Shown one piece after another: positions 1 through 8,607 of a stretch of DNA of 64,000 nucleotides. Under the pieces are notes generated by a model. That model saw only the letters and a program-made list of their open reading frames with translations. It searched no databases and was not told where the DNA came from. The position numbers and the translations under genes are program-made. Within the stretch, counting starts at the first letter, position 1; each line of letters begins with the position of its first letter. The DNA is from Granulicella tundricola MP5ACTX9 (GTDB taxonomy: Bacteria > Acidobacteriota > Terriglobia > Terriglobales > Acidobacteriaceae): the NCBI RefSeq assembly GCF_000178975.2, contig NC_015064.1:434001-498000 (forward strand), in the 5' to 3' direction.

Positions 1-311
1 CGTTCTGCCGTGCGGGGGTGAATCGGTGTACGGCTCCGGAGTGGGCGGCGGTGAACTTCCTGCAATACGAAGCGAACGCGCATAACTTCTTCAGCCTGCG
101 GACTGACTTTCTGAACGATAAGAAAGGCCAGCGGACGGCGTACCAGACGCGCTACTCGGAGGAGACGGTCTCGTGGACGCACTGGTGGGGGACTACCGTG
201 CAGTTGCGGCCGGAGATGCGGTTCGACCGGGCGTGGGACCGGGCGGCTTATGGCAAGGGAACGCACCAGAATCAGTTCACGGTGGCGTCCGATCTGATTT
301 TTCATTTCTAA
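1..311 (+). CDS. C-terminal end of BBP2-type outer-membrane beta-barrel porin (partial)
   Basis: The 5' part lies outside the window; the reading frame is open from base 3. The visible residues alternate polar and aromatic positions as in outer-membrane beta strands, and the protein ends in FHF, a terminal aromatic typical of BAM substrates. Segments such as NFFSLRTDFLNDKKGQRT and VQLRPEMRFDRAWD resemble the last strands of the OmpL-like putative porin family BBP2, which is common in Acidobacteriota. Role inferred: passive solute channel in the outer membrane. The exact start and length cannot be given. Confidence 0.75.
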   Translation, partial: FCRAGVNRCTAPEWAAVNFLQYEANAHNFFSLRTDFLNDKKGQRTAYQTRYSEETVSWTHWWGTTVQLRPEMRFDRAWDRAAYGKGTHQNQFTVASDLIFHF

Positions 312-374
312 GGGCATTTGAGCGACTGATATATTTCATCTCAAAGATCCAAACAAATTGAGGTGAGGCGAACC

Positions 375-2846
375 ATGGCGATGAAGCTTCTGGGTGCGGC
401 GGCGTTGGTGTTTTCTGTGGCGGTTGTTCCGGTAGCCGGTTTTCAGATTGCCAGGGCGCAGACGGCGACCGCGTATCAGAAGCCACCGGCGGCAATCGAG
501 CAGTTGCTGGACGCGCCGGAGACTCCCTTGGTGAGTGTTTCGCCGAACCGGAAGATGCTCCTGATCGAGCAGCCCGCCTCGTTTCCTACGATTGCGGATG
601 TGGCGCAGCCCCGGCTGCGGCTGGCTGGGATTCGGTTCAACCCGGTGGCGAGCGCACCGGCGGGCAGTGGGGATAGCTACTCGATCAGCCTGAAGCTGCA
701 AGGCGTGGAGGGCGGTGCGGCCAGGGCGGTGACCGGACTGCCGGCAAAGTTGAAGGCTACGAACGCGATGTGGTCTCCGGATAGCAAGCATGTGGTGTTT
801 GTTCAGCGGGTCGATGCGAGCGCACCGGGCGGGCCCGGGCTTCAGTTGTGGGTGATCGATGCGGCGAGCGGGGCGGCGCATCGGGTGGGGTTGGTGAAGC
901 TGAATGGCGTGCTGGGCTCGCCGTGTGCGTGGATGCCGGATAGCGCGGCCGTGCTGTGCCACGTCGTACCGGTGCGGGGCGCTGCGCCCAGGTTGAGCGA
1001 CGTGCCGGCGGGGCCGAACGTCGAGGAGAACCTGGGCAAGGCTACGCCTGCTCCGACGTATGAGGACATGCTGAAGACCGCGCAGGATGCGGACCAGTTT
1101 GAGTACTACTCGACCTCACAGCTTGCGATCGTACCGCTCACGGGCCCGGTGAAGCTGCTGCCCGTGAAGGGCTTGATCGATACGGCGCGGCCATCGCCCG
1201 ATGGCAAGTACGCGCTGGTGGATGTGATTCATCGTCCCTTCGGCTTCACGGTTCCGTATGAGCGATTTCCGCGCAAGACGGAGATCGTGACGTTGAAGAC
1301 CGGCACGGCGAAGGACGTGTACGACCGCCCGCTCGTCGACAATCTGCCGATCAGCCGTGATGCCGTCGAGCCAGGCCCGCGCGACTACCAGTGGCGGAGC
1401 GATGTGCCTGCAACCCTTGTGTGGGTTGAGGCGGCCAACAATGGTATGCCGGTGAAGGAGGGCGTGGCTGATCGCATCATGGCACTGCCTGCTCCGTTCG
1501 AGGGCAAAGGTGAGGTGATCTATGAGGCCTCGCTGCGGATTTCGCGCGGCGGCTTTGGCGGCGCGCGTGGGATCGAGTGGGGCAACGATCACCTTGCCCT
1601 CGTAACTGAGGCCCGTTTCTCCGACCGCAAGACGATGATGGTGGCGTTCGATCCGTCGGCCGTGGGCAAGACGAAGACACTTTATGCGGGCTCCTCTCAG
1701 GACCGGTATAAGAATCCCGGACGGCCGATGACGATGATGAACGCGACCGGGCAGATGGTGCTGAAGCTCACGGGCGATGGGACTGGAATTTACTTCTCTT
1801 CGCTGGGTTCTTCTCCCACCGGAGACCGGCCGTTTGTGGGCGTGATGCCGGTGGGTGGCGGAGCTGAGAAGATCCTGGTGCGCTCTGCCGATCCTTACTA
1901 CGACGAGCCGGTTGCGCTGCTGTCAGACGACAAGGTGCTGATCCGCCGGGAGAGCGCGGCGAGGTCGCCGAACTACTTTGCGGAGGCGCTGACGGGAGGC
2001 GCGGCGGTGCAGGTGACGCAGTTCGCTTCACCGTACGCGGGCATCAATATGCCGACCAAGCAGCTTCTAAAGTACAAGCGCAAGGACGGCGTGGATCTCA
2101 CGGCGACGCTATGGGTGCCGTACGGCTACGACAAGAGCCAGGGACCCTTACCCACGCTGATGGAGGCGTATCCGGCGGAGTTCAAGACGCGCAGCGCTGC
2201 GAGCCAGGTGGCGGGTTCTCCCAATCGCTTCCCGCGGATCAACTGGGGTTCTCCGGTATACTTCGCGCAGGTCGGCTACGCCGTGTTGCAGGATGCGAGC
2301 ATCCCCATCATCGGCGAGGGCGATTCGCAGCCGAACGACACCTATGTCGAGCAGCTAGTCGATGGGGCCAAGGCTGCGGTGGATTATGGCGTGTCGCTGG
2401 GTGTAGTCGATCCCAAGCGGGTAGCGGTCATGGGGCACAGCTACGGTGCGTTCATGACGGCGAACCTGCTGGCGCATACGAACATCTTCCGGGCGGGCAT
2501 CGCCAGGAGCGGTGCCTACAACCGCACGCTGACTCCGTACGGATTCCAGAACGAGGAGCGCACATACTGGCAGGACCCCAAGGTCTACTTCGATATGTCG
2601 CCCTTCAGCTATGCGGACAAGATCAAGACGCCCATCCTGCTGATCCACGGAGAGGCGGACGACAACACCGGCACCTACCCCATCCAGAGCGAGCGGTTCT
2701 ACGCGGCGCTGAAGGGGCAGGGCGCGACGGTGCGGCTGGTGTTTCTGCCGCTCGAAGCTCACCACTACGTGGCGCATGAGAGCCTGCAGCACATGTTGTG
2801 GGAGATGGACCGTTGGCTGGACACGTATGTGAAGCCGGTCCAGTAG
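375..2846 (+). CDS. S9 family serine peptidase (prolyl oligopeptidase-like), exported
   Basis: 823 residues. Signal peptide at residues 1 to about 30, then a beta-propeller-like region (about 50-520) and a C-terminal alpha/beta-hydrolase domain (about 560-823). The catalytic triad reads as Ser689 in GHSYGAF, Asp762 in HGEADDN and His796 in LEAHHY. It should cleave peptides in the periplasm. The family also contains glutamyl endopeptidases (S9D), which the overall layout resembles. I chose ATG 375 over GTG 363 because AGGTGA lies 8 nt upstream. A C-rich repeated element begins directly after the stop codon. Confidence 0.88.
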   Translation: MAMKLLGAAALVFSVAVVPVAGFQIARAQTATAYQKPPAAIEQLLDAPETPLVSVSPNRKMLLIEQPASFPTIADVAQPRLRLAGIRFNPVASAPAGSGDSYSISLKLQGVEGGAARAVTGLPAKLKATNAMWSPDSKHVVFVQRVDASAPGGPGLQLWVIDAASGAAHRVGLVKLNGVLGSPCAWMPDSAAVLCHVVPVRGAAPRLSDVPAGPNVEENLGKATPAPTYEDMLKTAQDADQFEYYSTSQLAIVPLTGPVKLLPVKGLIDTARPSPDGKYALVDVIHRPFGFTVPYERFPRKTEIVTLKTGTAKDVYDRPLVDNLPISRDAVEPGPRDYQWRSDVPATLVWVEAANNGMPVKEGVADRIMALPAPFEGKGEVIYEASLRISRGGFGGARGIEWGNDHLALVTEARFSDRKTMMVAFDPSAVGKTKTLYAGSSQDRYKNPGRPMTMMNATGQMVLKLTGDGTGIYFSSLGSSPTGDRPFVGVMPVGGGAEKILVRSADPYYDEPVALLSDDKVLIRRESAARSPNYFAEALTGGAAVQVTQFASPYAGINMPTKQLLKYKRKDGVDLTATLWVPYGYDKSQGPLPTLMEAYPAEFKTRSAASQVAGSPNRFPRINWGSPVYFAQVGYAVLQDASIPIIGEGDSQPNDTYVEQLVDGAKAAVDYGVSLGVVDPKRVAVMGHSYGAFMTANLLAHTNIFRAGIARSGAYNRTLTPYGFQNEERTYWQDPKVYFDMSPFSYADKIKTPILLIHGEADDNTGTYPIQSERFYAALKGQGATVRLVFLPLEAHHYVAHESLQHMLWEMDRWLDTYVKPVQ

Positions 2847-2905
2847 TCCCCCCCCTCCACCCCATTTTTGATCCAAACTATTCAAAGGAAATGGGTTAGG
2901 TCTTG
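2847..2905 (+). repeat. Post-stop C-rich element, copy 1
   Basis: The C-run begins at the base after the TAG stop. It is followed by TTTTTGATCCAAACTATTCA and then ATGGGTTAGGTCT. A second copy with the same order of blocks follows the DNA ligase stop codon at 56396. CCCATTT and AAATGGG within it can pair, so an RNA 3'-end role is possible. That role is inference. Confidence 0.55.
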
Positions 2906-2948
2906 ATACGCGATTGTGGTGCCCATTGGTGATGGGCAACAAGTCACG

Positions 2949-2976
2949 CGGATAAGAAGGATGGAGATAAGAGGTT
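2949..2976. repeat. GCGGATAAGA repeat, copy 1 (short)
   Basis: Contains CACGCGGATAAGAAGGAT and then GATAAGAGG. It matches two longer copies at 39801 and 48551. This copy lies between the S9 peptidase and the sigma factor gene. Confidence 0.5.
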
Positions 2977-3173
2977 GATGACCTTTTTGGCGATGGTGGG
3001 TCTATCTGTTCAGTTGGTTATTTCTGACTCCGGAGTCGGGAAACAGTATGGGTACTGAAGCGATCGGATTGAGCGTTGAGGGAGAGTTGTCGCCGGTGCT
3101 TGCGACGATTCGTCGGCCTGGGATTAGTACGTTTGCTGCCAGTTTAGTGCTCGGAGCGGTAGAATCTCCGGTA

Positions 3174-3836
3174 ATGGCGAAGGCAGCGATCGAACCCGGG
3201 ACACGCAATGGCGGGAAGCTGACGGCAGCCCAGTTGGAGGCTCGTGCGCTCCAGCGGGTTGAGGACGATGAGCTGATCCGTCAGGCGCAGAAGGGCGAGC
3301 GCACTGCATTCGATTCGCTGGTTCGGCGCTACGACCAGAGCGTCTTGCGGCTGGCTCTGCATATGCTCGGCAATGAACAGGACGCGCAGGACGTGCATCA
3401 GGAGGCGTTCATCAAGGCGTATCGGCACCTGGGTAACTTCCGGTTTGAGTGCTCGTTTTATACGTGGCTTTACCGGATTGTGACGAACCTTTGCCTGGAT
3501 CAGTTGCGGCGGCGGAAGTCTCGCCGGGAAGATCCCGCGACGGTGCTCGATTCGAGCGGCGATGAGATGGACCTGATGGCCAACGTGACGGATGACCGGG
3601 CGATGGCGAATCCGGGCCGTGAGCTTGACCGGAAGGTGATGGGCGAGAGGATTGCCTCGGCGCTGGAGAAGCTGACGCCGCGGGAACGGACGGTCTTTGA
3701 GTTGAAGCACTACCAAGGGCTCAAGCTTCGGACGATTGGCGAGATGCTGAGTACGACCGAGGAGACGGCGAAGAATACTTTGTTCCGGGCTACGCGGAAG
3801 TTGAGGCTGAATCTGGTGGAGTTGAAGGGGCTGTAA
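3174..3836 (+). CDS. rpoE: ECF sigma factor, RpoE family
   Basis: 220 residues from ATG 3174. Sigma region 2 is at about residues 45-115 (DSLVRRYDQSVLRLALHML, then DAQDVHQEAFIKAYRHL). Region 4 is at about 160-215 (LTPRERTVFELKHYQGLKLR). It should direct core RNA polymerase to an envelope-stress-type regulon. An in-frame ATG at 3048 adds 42 residues that do not look like sigma factor. TAGAAT at 3160-3165, 8 nt before ATG 3174, favours the short start and possibly a leaderless mRNA. The next gene encodes a zinc-finger anti-sigma protein, its likely partner. Confidence 0.9.
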   Translation: MAKAAIEPGTRNGGKLTAAQLEARALQRVEDDELIRQAQKGERTAFDSLVRRYDQSVLRLALHMLGNEQDAQDVHQEAFIKAYRHLGNFRFECSFYTWLYRIVTNLCLDQLRRRKSRREDPATVLDSSGDEMDLMANVTDDRAMANPGRELDRKVMGERIASALEKLTPRERTVFELKHYQGLKLRTIGEMLSTTEETAKNTLFRATRKLRLNLVELKGL

Positions 3837-3956
3837 AAGCAGGGACCAGGGACCAGGGACTGGAAAGCGTTGCAAGGATTGTGTTCTGTATTGGCTCACT
3901 GGGCGATAGACCTGGGAGTAGCAAGGCAAATTTAGAGGCTGGACGAGGCGAAGATC

Positions 3957-4913
3957 ATGAACTGCGAAGGGGCACGGGATCACATTATCCTGGCGGCGTA
4001 CGGAGAGCTGCCGGATGAAGAGGCTATCGGGTTGGAGCTGCATCTGGCGAGCTGCCAGGAGTGCCTTCAGGAGCTGAATACGTTGCGTGAGATGGATTCG
4101 CTGATGGCGCTGAATCCCGTGATGGAACCGGACCCGAACTTTCTGGCGCAGAGCCGGATGAAGCTGGACGAGGCACTGGATGCTATCCCGCAGGGCAGCG
4201 CGTGGATGGTCTTCCGAGCGAACGCAGGGGCTTGGTGGGGTCATCTCAGCGGTGCGCCGGCGCTGGCGACCTTACTGGTGGGTGTGGGGTTCATTGGCGG
4301 TCATCTAACGCATCGGTATCAGGTGGATCACGCTGCCAAGGTGCCGTTTCCGATGGTGCTGACGGATACGACGGGCGGCGGGATCAGGACGGTGACCGGG
4401 GTGCAGTCGCTTCCGGGCGATATGGTGCAGGTCAGCTTTGAGCGGATGGTGCCGGAGATGGCGCAGGGTTCACTGGACGATCCGCAGATCAAGAAACTCT
4501 TGATGGTGGGGACGATGGCGGCGGCTACGCCCGTCGTTCGTCTGGACTCGGTTGTTCTGCTTGCAGACCAGTGCAAGACGGGTCATGCGTGCAGGAGTGA
4601 GGACGACGGCGACGTGCGCAAGACGCTGCTGACTGCGCTGCGCACGGACAAAAGCCCGGTGGTCCGGATGAAGGTGCTTGAAGGATTGCAGCCTTATGTG
4701 AGCCAGGATGAACGTGTGCGGGATGCGGTGTCTCAGGCGCTGCTGACGGATGCGAGCCTTGCGGTGCGGACCAAGGCGGTGGCTGTGCTGCAGCCGGTGC
4801 AGTCGGATTCCAGCGTGCGTCAGGCGCTCAGGACGGTCTCGACGACGGACGTGAATCCTTATCTGCGCACGGTGAGCATGCAGGCGCTGGGGGATAGCGC
4901 TTCACTCCAGTAA
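3957..4913 (+). CDS. Zinc-finger (zf-HC2) anti-sigma factor with HEAT-type repeats
   Basis: 318 residues. The N-terminal zinc-finger signature HLASCQEC (about residues 29-36), preceded by a Cys/His-rich start, is the ZAS/HC2 fold that binds ECF sigma factors. One hydrophobic segment near residues 97-112 (LATLLVGVGFIGG) suggests a single membrane pass. The C-terminal ~100 residues hold alpha-helical HEAT-like repeats (VRMKVLEGLQPYV, VRTKAVAVLQPV, LRTVSMQALG), an unusual periplasmic sensor. It lies 120 bp after rpoE, with GAGGCGAAG as a plausible ribosome-binding site. Confidence 0.85.
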   Translation: MNCEGARDHIILAAYGELPDEEAIGLELHLASCQECLQELNTLREMDSLMALNPVMEPDPNFLAQSRMKLDEALDAIPQGSAWMVFRANAGAWWGHLSGAPALATLLVGVGFIGGHLTHRYQVDHAAKVPFPMVLTDTTGGGIRTVTGVQSLPGDMVQVSFERMVPEMAQGSLDDPQIKKLLMVGTMAAATPVVRLDSVVLLADQCKTGHACRSEDDGDVRKTLLTALRTDKSPVVRMKVLEGLQPYVSQDERVRDAVSQALLTDASLAVRTKAVAVLQPVQSDSSVRQALRTVSTTDVNPYLRTVSMQALGDSASLQ

Positions 4914-4956
4914 AAGGGCAGTGTGGGGCAGTGGTCAGGAGTGAAGGGGCAGTGCG
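4914..4956 (+). repeat. GCAGTG ~10-bp-period repeat, copy 1
   Basis: GGCAGTGTGGGGCAGTGG continues as CAGGAGTGAAGGGGCAGTG, so the AGTG core recurs every 10-11 bp up to the next start codon. Similar clusters lie at 43266, 49710, 50794 and 51212. Confidence 0.6.
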
Positions 4957-5937
4957 ATGGATAGGCGGTTGGTCGTTGGGGTGATTGTCGTTGCGGCTGG
5001 CCTGGGGCTGGCTTCGGCGGCGTTTGGGTTGGGGAGGCCGCGGGGGGTGGTTGCGGGACTGCATGGGGCTGGCTCGCATACGGTGCCGGGGTACCTGGGG
5101 ATCAATGTGCGGACGGTGAGCGAGGAGCGGGTGGCTGCGCTGAAGCTCAAGGATGGGCGTGGCGCGGAGATCGTGCAGGTGGATCACGATGGGCCGGCCG
5201 GCAAGATGGGGCTGCGCGAGCATGACGTGGTGCTGCAGATGAATGGCGTTGCGATCGAAGGCGAGGAACAGATGCGGCGGATGCTGCGCGATATGCCGCC
5301 GGGGCGGAACGTATCACTGGTGATCGTGCGCGATGGCTCCGGGCAGATGACAGTGACAGCACAGATGGCGGACCGGACGAAGGTGGAGCAGCAGGCCTGG
5401 GCGAACCATCTCCGGCCGGGCGATGCGGTGGGTGGCGGGCCGCAGGCTCTGGCTGCTGGGCTGCCTGCCGGATCGGTCGATGATGAAGTCATTGATGGTG
5501 GGACGGTTGGGCCGCCGGTCAATGGCGGGAAGTACTCGAAGGGATTTCTGGGGACGCTGTTGATGAGCCCTTCTTATACGGGCGTGGTGCTGGAGAAGAT
5601 GGGGCCGCAGTTGGCTTCGTTCTTTGGCTCGCAGAACGGGCGTGGGCTGCTGGTGCGGAGCGTCGAGGTGAACAGCCCGGCGGCGCAGGCGGGGATGCAG
5701 GCCGGGGATGTGGTGGTGAAGGCGAACGCGCAGATGGTTGCAAGCATGGGGGACTGGGCGAAGCAGATCAAAGAGGCGAAGGGGCATCCGGTGACGGTAA
5801 CGGTGTTGCGGGATAAGTCGGAACGGACGCTGACGCTGGTGCCGGACGGGAAGAAGCGGTCTGGGCTGGAACGGAAGGGGACCGGGTACGATATGGCGGG
5901 GGATGGGGTTGTGGTGGCGGGCTTGGTGGGGTTGTAG
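4957..5937 (+). CDS. Membrane-anchored or exported protein with two PDZ domains
   Basis: 326 residues. Residues 4-25 (RRLVVGVIVVAAGLGLASAA) form a signal peptide or anchor. PDZ domain 1 spans about 45-145 (YLGINVRTVSEER, then GPAGKMGLREHDVVLQMNG). PDZ domain 2 spans about 195-295 (NSPAAQAGMQAGDVVVKAN). There is no trypsin-like protease domain, so it is not a DegP/DegS enzyme. Third gene after sigma and anti-sigma factors, it may act as a periplasmic adaptor or sensor in the same stress circuit. That link is inferred from position only. Confidence 0.8.
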   Translation: MDRRLVVGVIVVAAGLGLASAAFGLGRPRGVVAGLHGAGSHTVPGYLGINVRTVSEERVAALKLKDGRGAEIVQVDHDGPAGKMGLREHDVVLQMNGVAIEGEEQMRRMLRDMPPGRNVSLVIVRDGSGQMTVTAQMADRTKVEQQAWANHLRPGDAVGGGPQALAAGLPAGSVDDEVIDGGTVGPPVNGGKYSKGFLGTLLMSPSYTGVVLEKMGPQLASFFGSQNGRGLLVRSVEVNSPAAQAGMQAGDVVVKANAQMVASMGDWAKQIKEAKGHPVTVTVLRDKSERTLTLVPDGKKRSGLERKGTGYDMAGDGVVVAGLVGL

Positions 5938-6014
5938 GGTGAGGCTGCAAGGGTTGTACTGGCTTTAGGCGAATGTAAAGATCTGGCGGTACACTCTATC
6001 CCGAGTGAGGATCT

Positions 6015-7241
6015 ATGAATCGCGTTGTGTACGGCCTTTTGAGATGTATATCGGCCTTGATGATTGTCTGTGTTGCGGGATGTGGGGCTGGTGCTGGTTC
6101 CTCAGCCTCTTCGGGTTTGGGACTTGCGATCGTGGTGCAGCCTAAGAATCAGAGTGTGCCCATGGGGCTGAGTGGGAGCTTCACAGTACAGGCGGATGAT
6201 TCGCTGGGCGGGGCTGGACTTCACTACCAATGGAGCCGCAATGGGACGTTAATTGCCGGGGCGACTTCCAGCAGCTATACAACGGCAGCGACGGCGTTCA
6301 GCGATAGTGGGTCCACGTTCACGGTGCTCGTCAGTGACGCCTCTGGTTCTGTTGCAAGTAACGCCGCGTCGCTGACGGTGACGGCGCGTGCTCCGAAGGC
6401 GGGAGACCTGCGGTTTCAGCAGGTGGATGCGGCTTCCACGGTTAACGGATATGTATTCGATGACGGCCTACTTCATGATGTGGCATGTCCTCTACAAGGC
6501 GGTGGAGGCACCACGGTTACAGGCAAGTCTGCTACAGGCACGGCCTTTTATCTTGCAAACGACCATTGTTCTTATCAGTTCGATACATTCGATCTGCCTG
6601 CCGGGACCACAGGGCTGAGCGTTGGCTATGCCGATGTGGGCTTGCCGGATTATCAAAGCGTTCTCGATGGGACGTTGTTGCCGCCCAACTCCCCAGCACC
6701 GAACGATCCAGGTTCGGTGATCAACTCGCTGAACCTCGACCCAGTGAATAACACAGTCGCGCTTAGTTTCATTAACAGCGATAATTCCTCCGGTTTCGAT
6801 CGCGCGACGTATACGCTGCCAGCCTCCGGATTGCAGGCGGCGGCTACGCAGGAGGGGCTGAAAGGACGAGTGGTGACGGCGATCTCCTATGACGGGAGTC
6901 AGGCGACGTTCTTGTCTTATGGATGGAAGGGCGATCCTTCCACCGTATACGAGGCCAAGGCAATGCTTGCCACGCTCTCTACTGCTCTAACCGCAGCGCA
7001 GGAGTTGGCGAGCGAAGGCTACATCATCACGGCCACCGCTAACAGCCAGGCAGCCGATAGTGGAGTCATTCTGCTGGGGACTCGGGTACAAGGCGACACG
7101 ATGGCAAGGCCGATTTTGGTGGGCGATGCCGAGGCGGGAACGCAGTATGCGGTGTTCTCCGGCGGATATGCGGTCGTGGCGGTGGTCTATCAGTATCTCC
7201 AGAACAATGGGGTTTTATGGAACTACATTGGGGAAAGATAG
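6015..7241 (+). CDS. Lipoprotein with an immunoglobulin-like domain
   Basis: 408 residues. The N-terminus is a lipoprotein signal with lipobox VAGC, the lipidated Cys at about residue 23. Residues 36-122 form an Ig-like domain (the YQWSRNG strand and a final VASNAASLTV strand). The remaining ~280 residues are predicted beta-rich and do not match a family I recognise. Proteins pairing an Ig-like module with an unknown region are frequent in acidobacterial envelopes. No operon partner is evident. Confidence 0.7.
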   Translation: MNRVVYGLLRCISALMIVCVAGCGAGAGSSASSGLGLAIVVQPKNQSVPMGLSGSFTVQADDSLGGAGLHYQWSRNGTLIAGATSSSYTTAATAFSDSGSTFTVLVSDASGSVASNAASLTVTARAPKAGDLRFQQVDAASTVNGYVFDDGLLHDVACPLQGGGGTTVTGKSATGTAFYLANDHCSYQFDTFDLPAGTTGLSVGYADVGLPDYQSVLDGTLLPPNSPAPNDPGSVINSLNLDPVNNTVALSFINSDNSSGFDRATYTLPASGLQAAATQEGLKGRVVTAISYDGSQATFLSYGWKGDPSTVYEAKAMLATLSTALTAAQELASEGYIITATANSQAADSGVILLGTRVQGDTMARPILVGDAEAGTQYAVFSGGYAVVAVVYQYLQNNGVLWNYIGER

Positions 7242-7280
7242 CTTCCGTTGGTGGACAACCTAAAAGCAAGGGCAAACGCA

Positions 7281-7299
7281 GATTCCCTTCGGGAATGAC
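7281..7299. repeat. GATTC-stem-GAATGAC palindrome, copy 1
   Basis: GATTCCCTTCGGGAATGAC: a perfect 6-bp stem (ATTCCC/GGGAAT) with loop TTC and the tail GAC. It is preceded by a GCAA-rich stretch from 7265, as in the other copies at 33886, 34062, 37908, 57992, 61331 and 61422. Confidence 0.65.
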
Positions 7300-7366
7300 A
7301 ACAAAAGCGACAACACGAGCAGGTGCGTTTGTTTGGACAGGCCGGGTATTTGCTAGGCTAAGGGCA

Positions 7367-8035
7367 ATGTCGATTGATGAGGTGGTTCCTGTGCTCGATG
7401 TGCATCCCCCGCATGAAGCGGTTCATGGCTGGCGCGATTTTTTACTGCACCTGCTGACGATCACGATTGGGCTGCTGATTGCTCTGAGCCTCGAAGGAAT
7501 GGTGGAGTGGGAGCATCATCGCCACCTGGTGCATGAGGCTGAGGCGAGTCTCCACGCGGAGATCAAGTCGAACTCCGACGGGCTTCAGAAGATGCTGACC
7601 GAGGTGGAGAAACAGCAGTCGCTGCTGAAGCAGGATGTGGTGACGCTGAAGGGCTTCATGGCGAAGCCGAAGCCGAAGCATGGAACGATGGAGATCGGAT
7701 TCCATATCTCGAACTTCGATAGCGTGAGCTGGAAGACGGCGCAATCGACCGGCGCGCTGGCCTATATGCCGTATGGCAAGGCGCAGGAGTTTGCGGAGAT
7801 CTACTCGACGCAGGATGAGTTGCAGGCGGCGGAGCAGGTGGCTGCACGGGATGCCATTATCAGCTTGGCGCCGTTTATGAATTCGGAGGAGAAGGACCCC
7901 GATCCGGATGCGGCGGAAGCCAATGCGATCAAGGACAAGATCGAGGTGCTCCAGGGACAGTTGCTGCTGGTGGACTCGCTGGTGAAGGGGCTGGACCAGG
8001 AGTACAAGAAGTTTCTGGCGGCACATTCGGAGTAA
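7367..8035 (+). CDS. Membrane protein of unknown function
   Basis: 222 residues from ATG 7367. One strong membrane helix at about residues 26-45 (FLLHLLTITIGLLIALSLEG) is followed by an EHHRH cluster and a helical, probably coiled-coil, region at about 55-100. The remainder is soluble. The same reading frame is open 50 codons upstream across the intergenic repeat, but TAGGCT at 7354-7359 lies 7 nt before this ATG and the upstream residues are low-complexity, so I reject the longer form. No specific function recognised. Confidence 0.7.
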   Translation: MSIDEVVPVLDVHPPHEAVHGWRDFLLHLLTITIGLLIALSLEGMVEWEHHRHLVHEAEASLHAEIKSNSDGLQKMLTEVEKQQSLLKQDVVTLKGFMAKPKPKHGTMEIGFHISNFDSVSWKTAQSTGALAYMPYGKAQEFAEIYSTQDELQAAEQVAARDAIISLAPFMNSEEKDPDPDAAEANAIKDKIEVLQGQLLLVDSLVKGLDQEYKKFLAAHSE

Positions 8036-8040
8036 AGGGA

Positions 8041-8067
8041 GGCCCCGCTCATGGGTTGAGCGGGGCC
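8041..8067. terminator. Bidirectional hairpin terminator
   Basis: GGCCCCGCTCA and TGAGCGGGGCC form a perfect 11-bp stem with loop TGGGT between two convergent genes. There is little U-tract on either side, so termination strength is uncertain. Confidence 0.75.
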
Positions 8068-8080
8068 TTGGAGGTGCGGC

Positions 8081-8437
8081 TTATTTGGGGGTTACGCCGG
8101 GGTCGGTGTAGCCGTTGTGGTTGCGGTCGTAGATGCCCTTGGAGGTGCGGTCCTGCTGGCGGGCGACGGTGTGGCGATCCTGCGCGGTGAGGTGGCCGTT
8201 ATCGGCGGCGCGCATGCTGTGCTCCTCTGACGAGATGCGGGCCTGGTTGGCTTCCGCGTGGGCTGCACCCTTGGGCGTGATCTGGCCGTCGCGTACGCCG
8301 TGGTTGATGCGGGCCTGCTGGTTGGTCTGGCGCGCGCGGATGGAGTGGCGCTGGGCATAGGTGGTGTGCTGCGCAAACGCTGCGGAGACGGGTGCGACTG
8401 CAAGCGAGACCGCAAGAAAAAGGGAAGTGAGTTTCAT
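8081..8437 (-). CDS. Small secreted protein with internal repeat and EF-hand-like loop
   Basis: 118 residues. Clear signal peptide (residues 1-22, ending AAFA). The mature protein has two related segments (residues ~35-70 and ~72-98) built on a helix-Asp/Gly-turn-helix pattern: RINHGVRDGQITPKGAAH and MRAADNGHLTAQDRHTV. The tail carries DRNHNGYTDPG, which resembles a calcium-binding EF-hand or dockerin loop. AGGAG lies 7 nt before the ATG. Function unknown; a periplasmic calcium-responsive or structural role is a guess. Confidence 0.7.
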   Translation of the reverse strand: MKLTSLFLAVSLAVAPVSAAFAQHTTYAQRHSIRARQTNQQARINHGVRDGQITPKGAAHAEANQARISSEEHSMRAADNGHLTAQDRHTVARQQDRTSKGIYDRNHNGYTDPGVTPK

Positions 8438-8607
8438 GGCATTGCTCCTTTATTTTTATGCAGATGCCCTTTGTTTTGGCGTCTACAGCGTGCCCCTATG
8501 AGAACCCCCGGTCGCGTGATAAGGTTGCGCGATCTTCAGGAAAGTGAACCGAATAAAAAGTTGCGGTGGAACGGCTGATAGGCTGGAGTTTCTTTAGGAG
8601 TTTTCGT

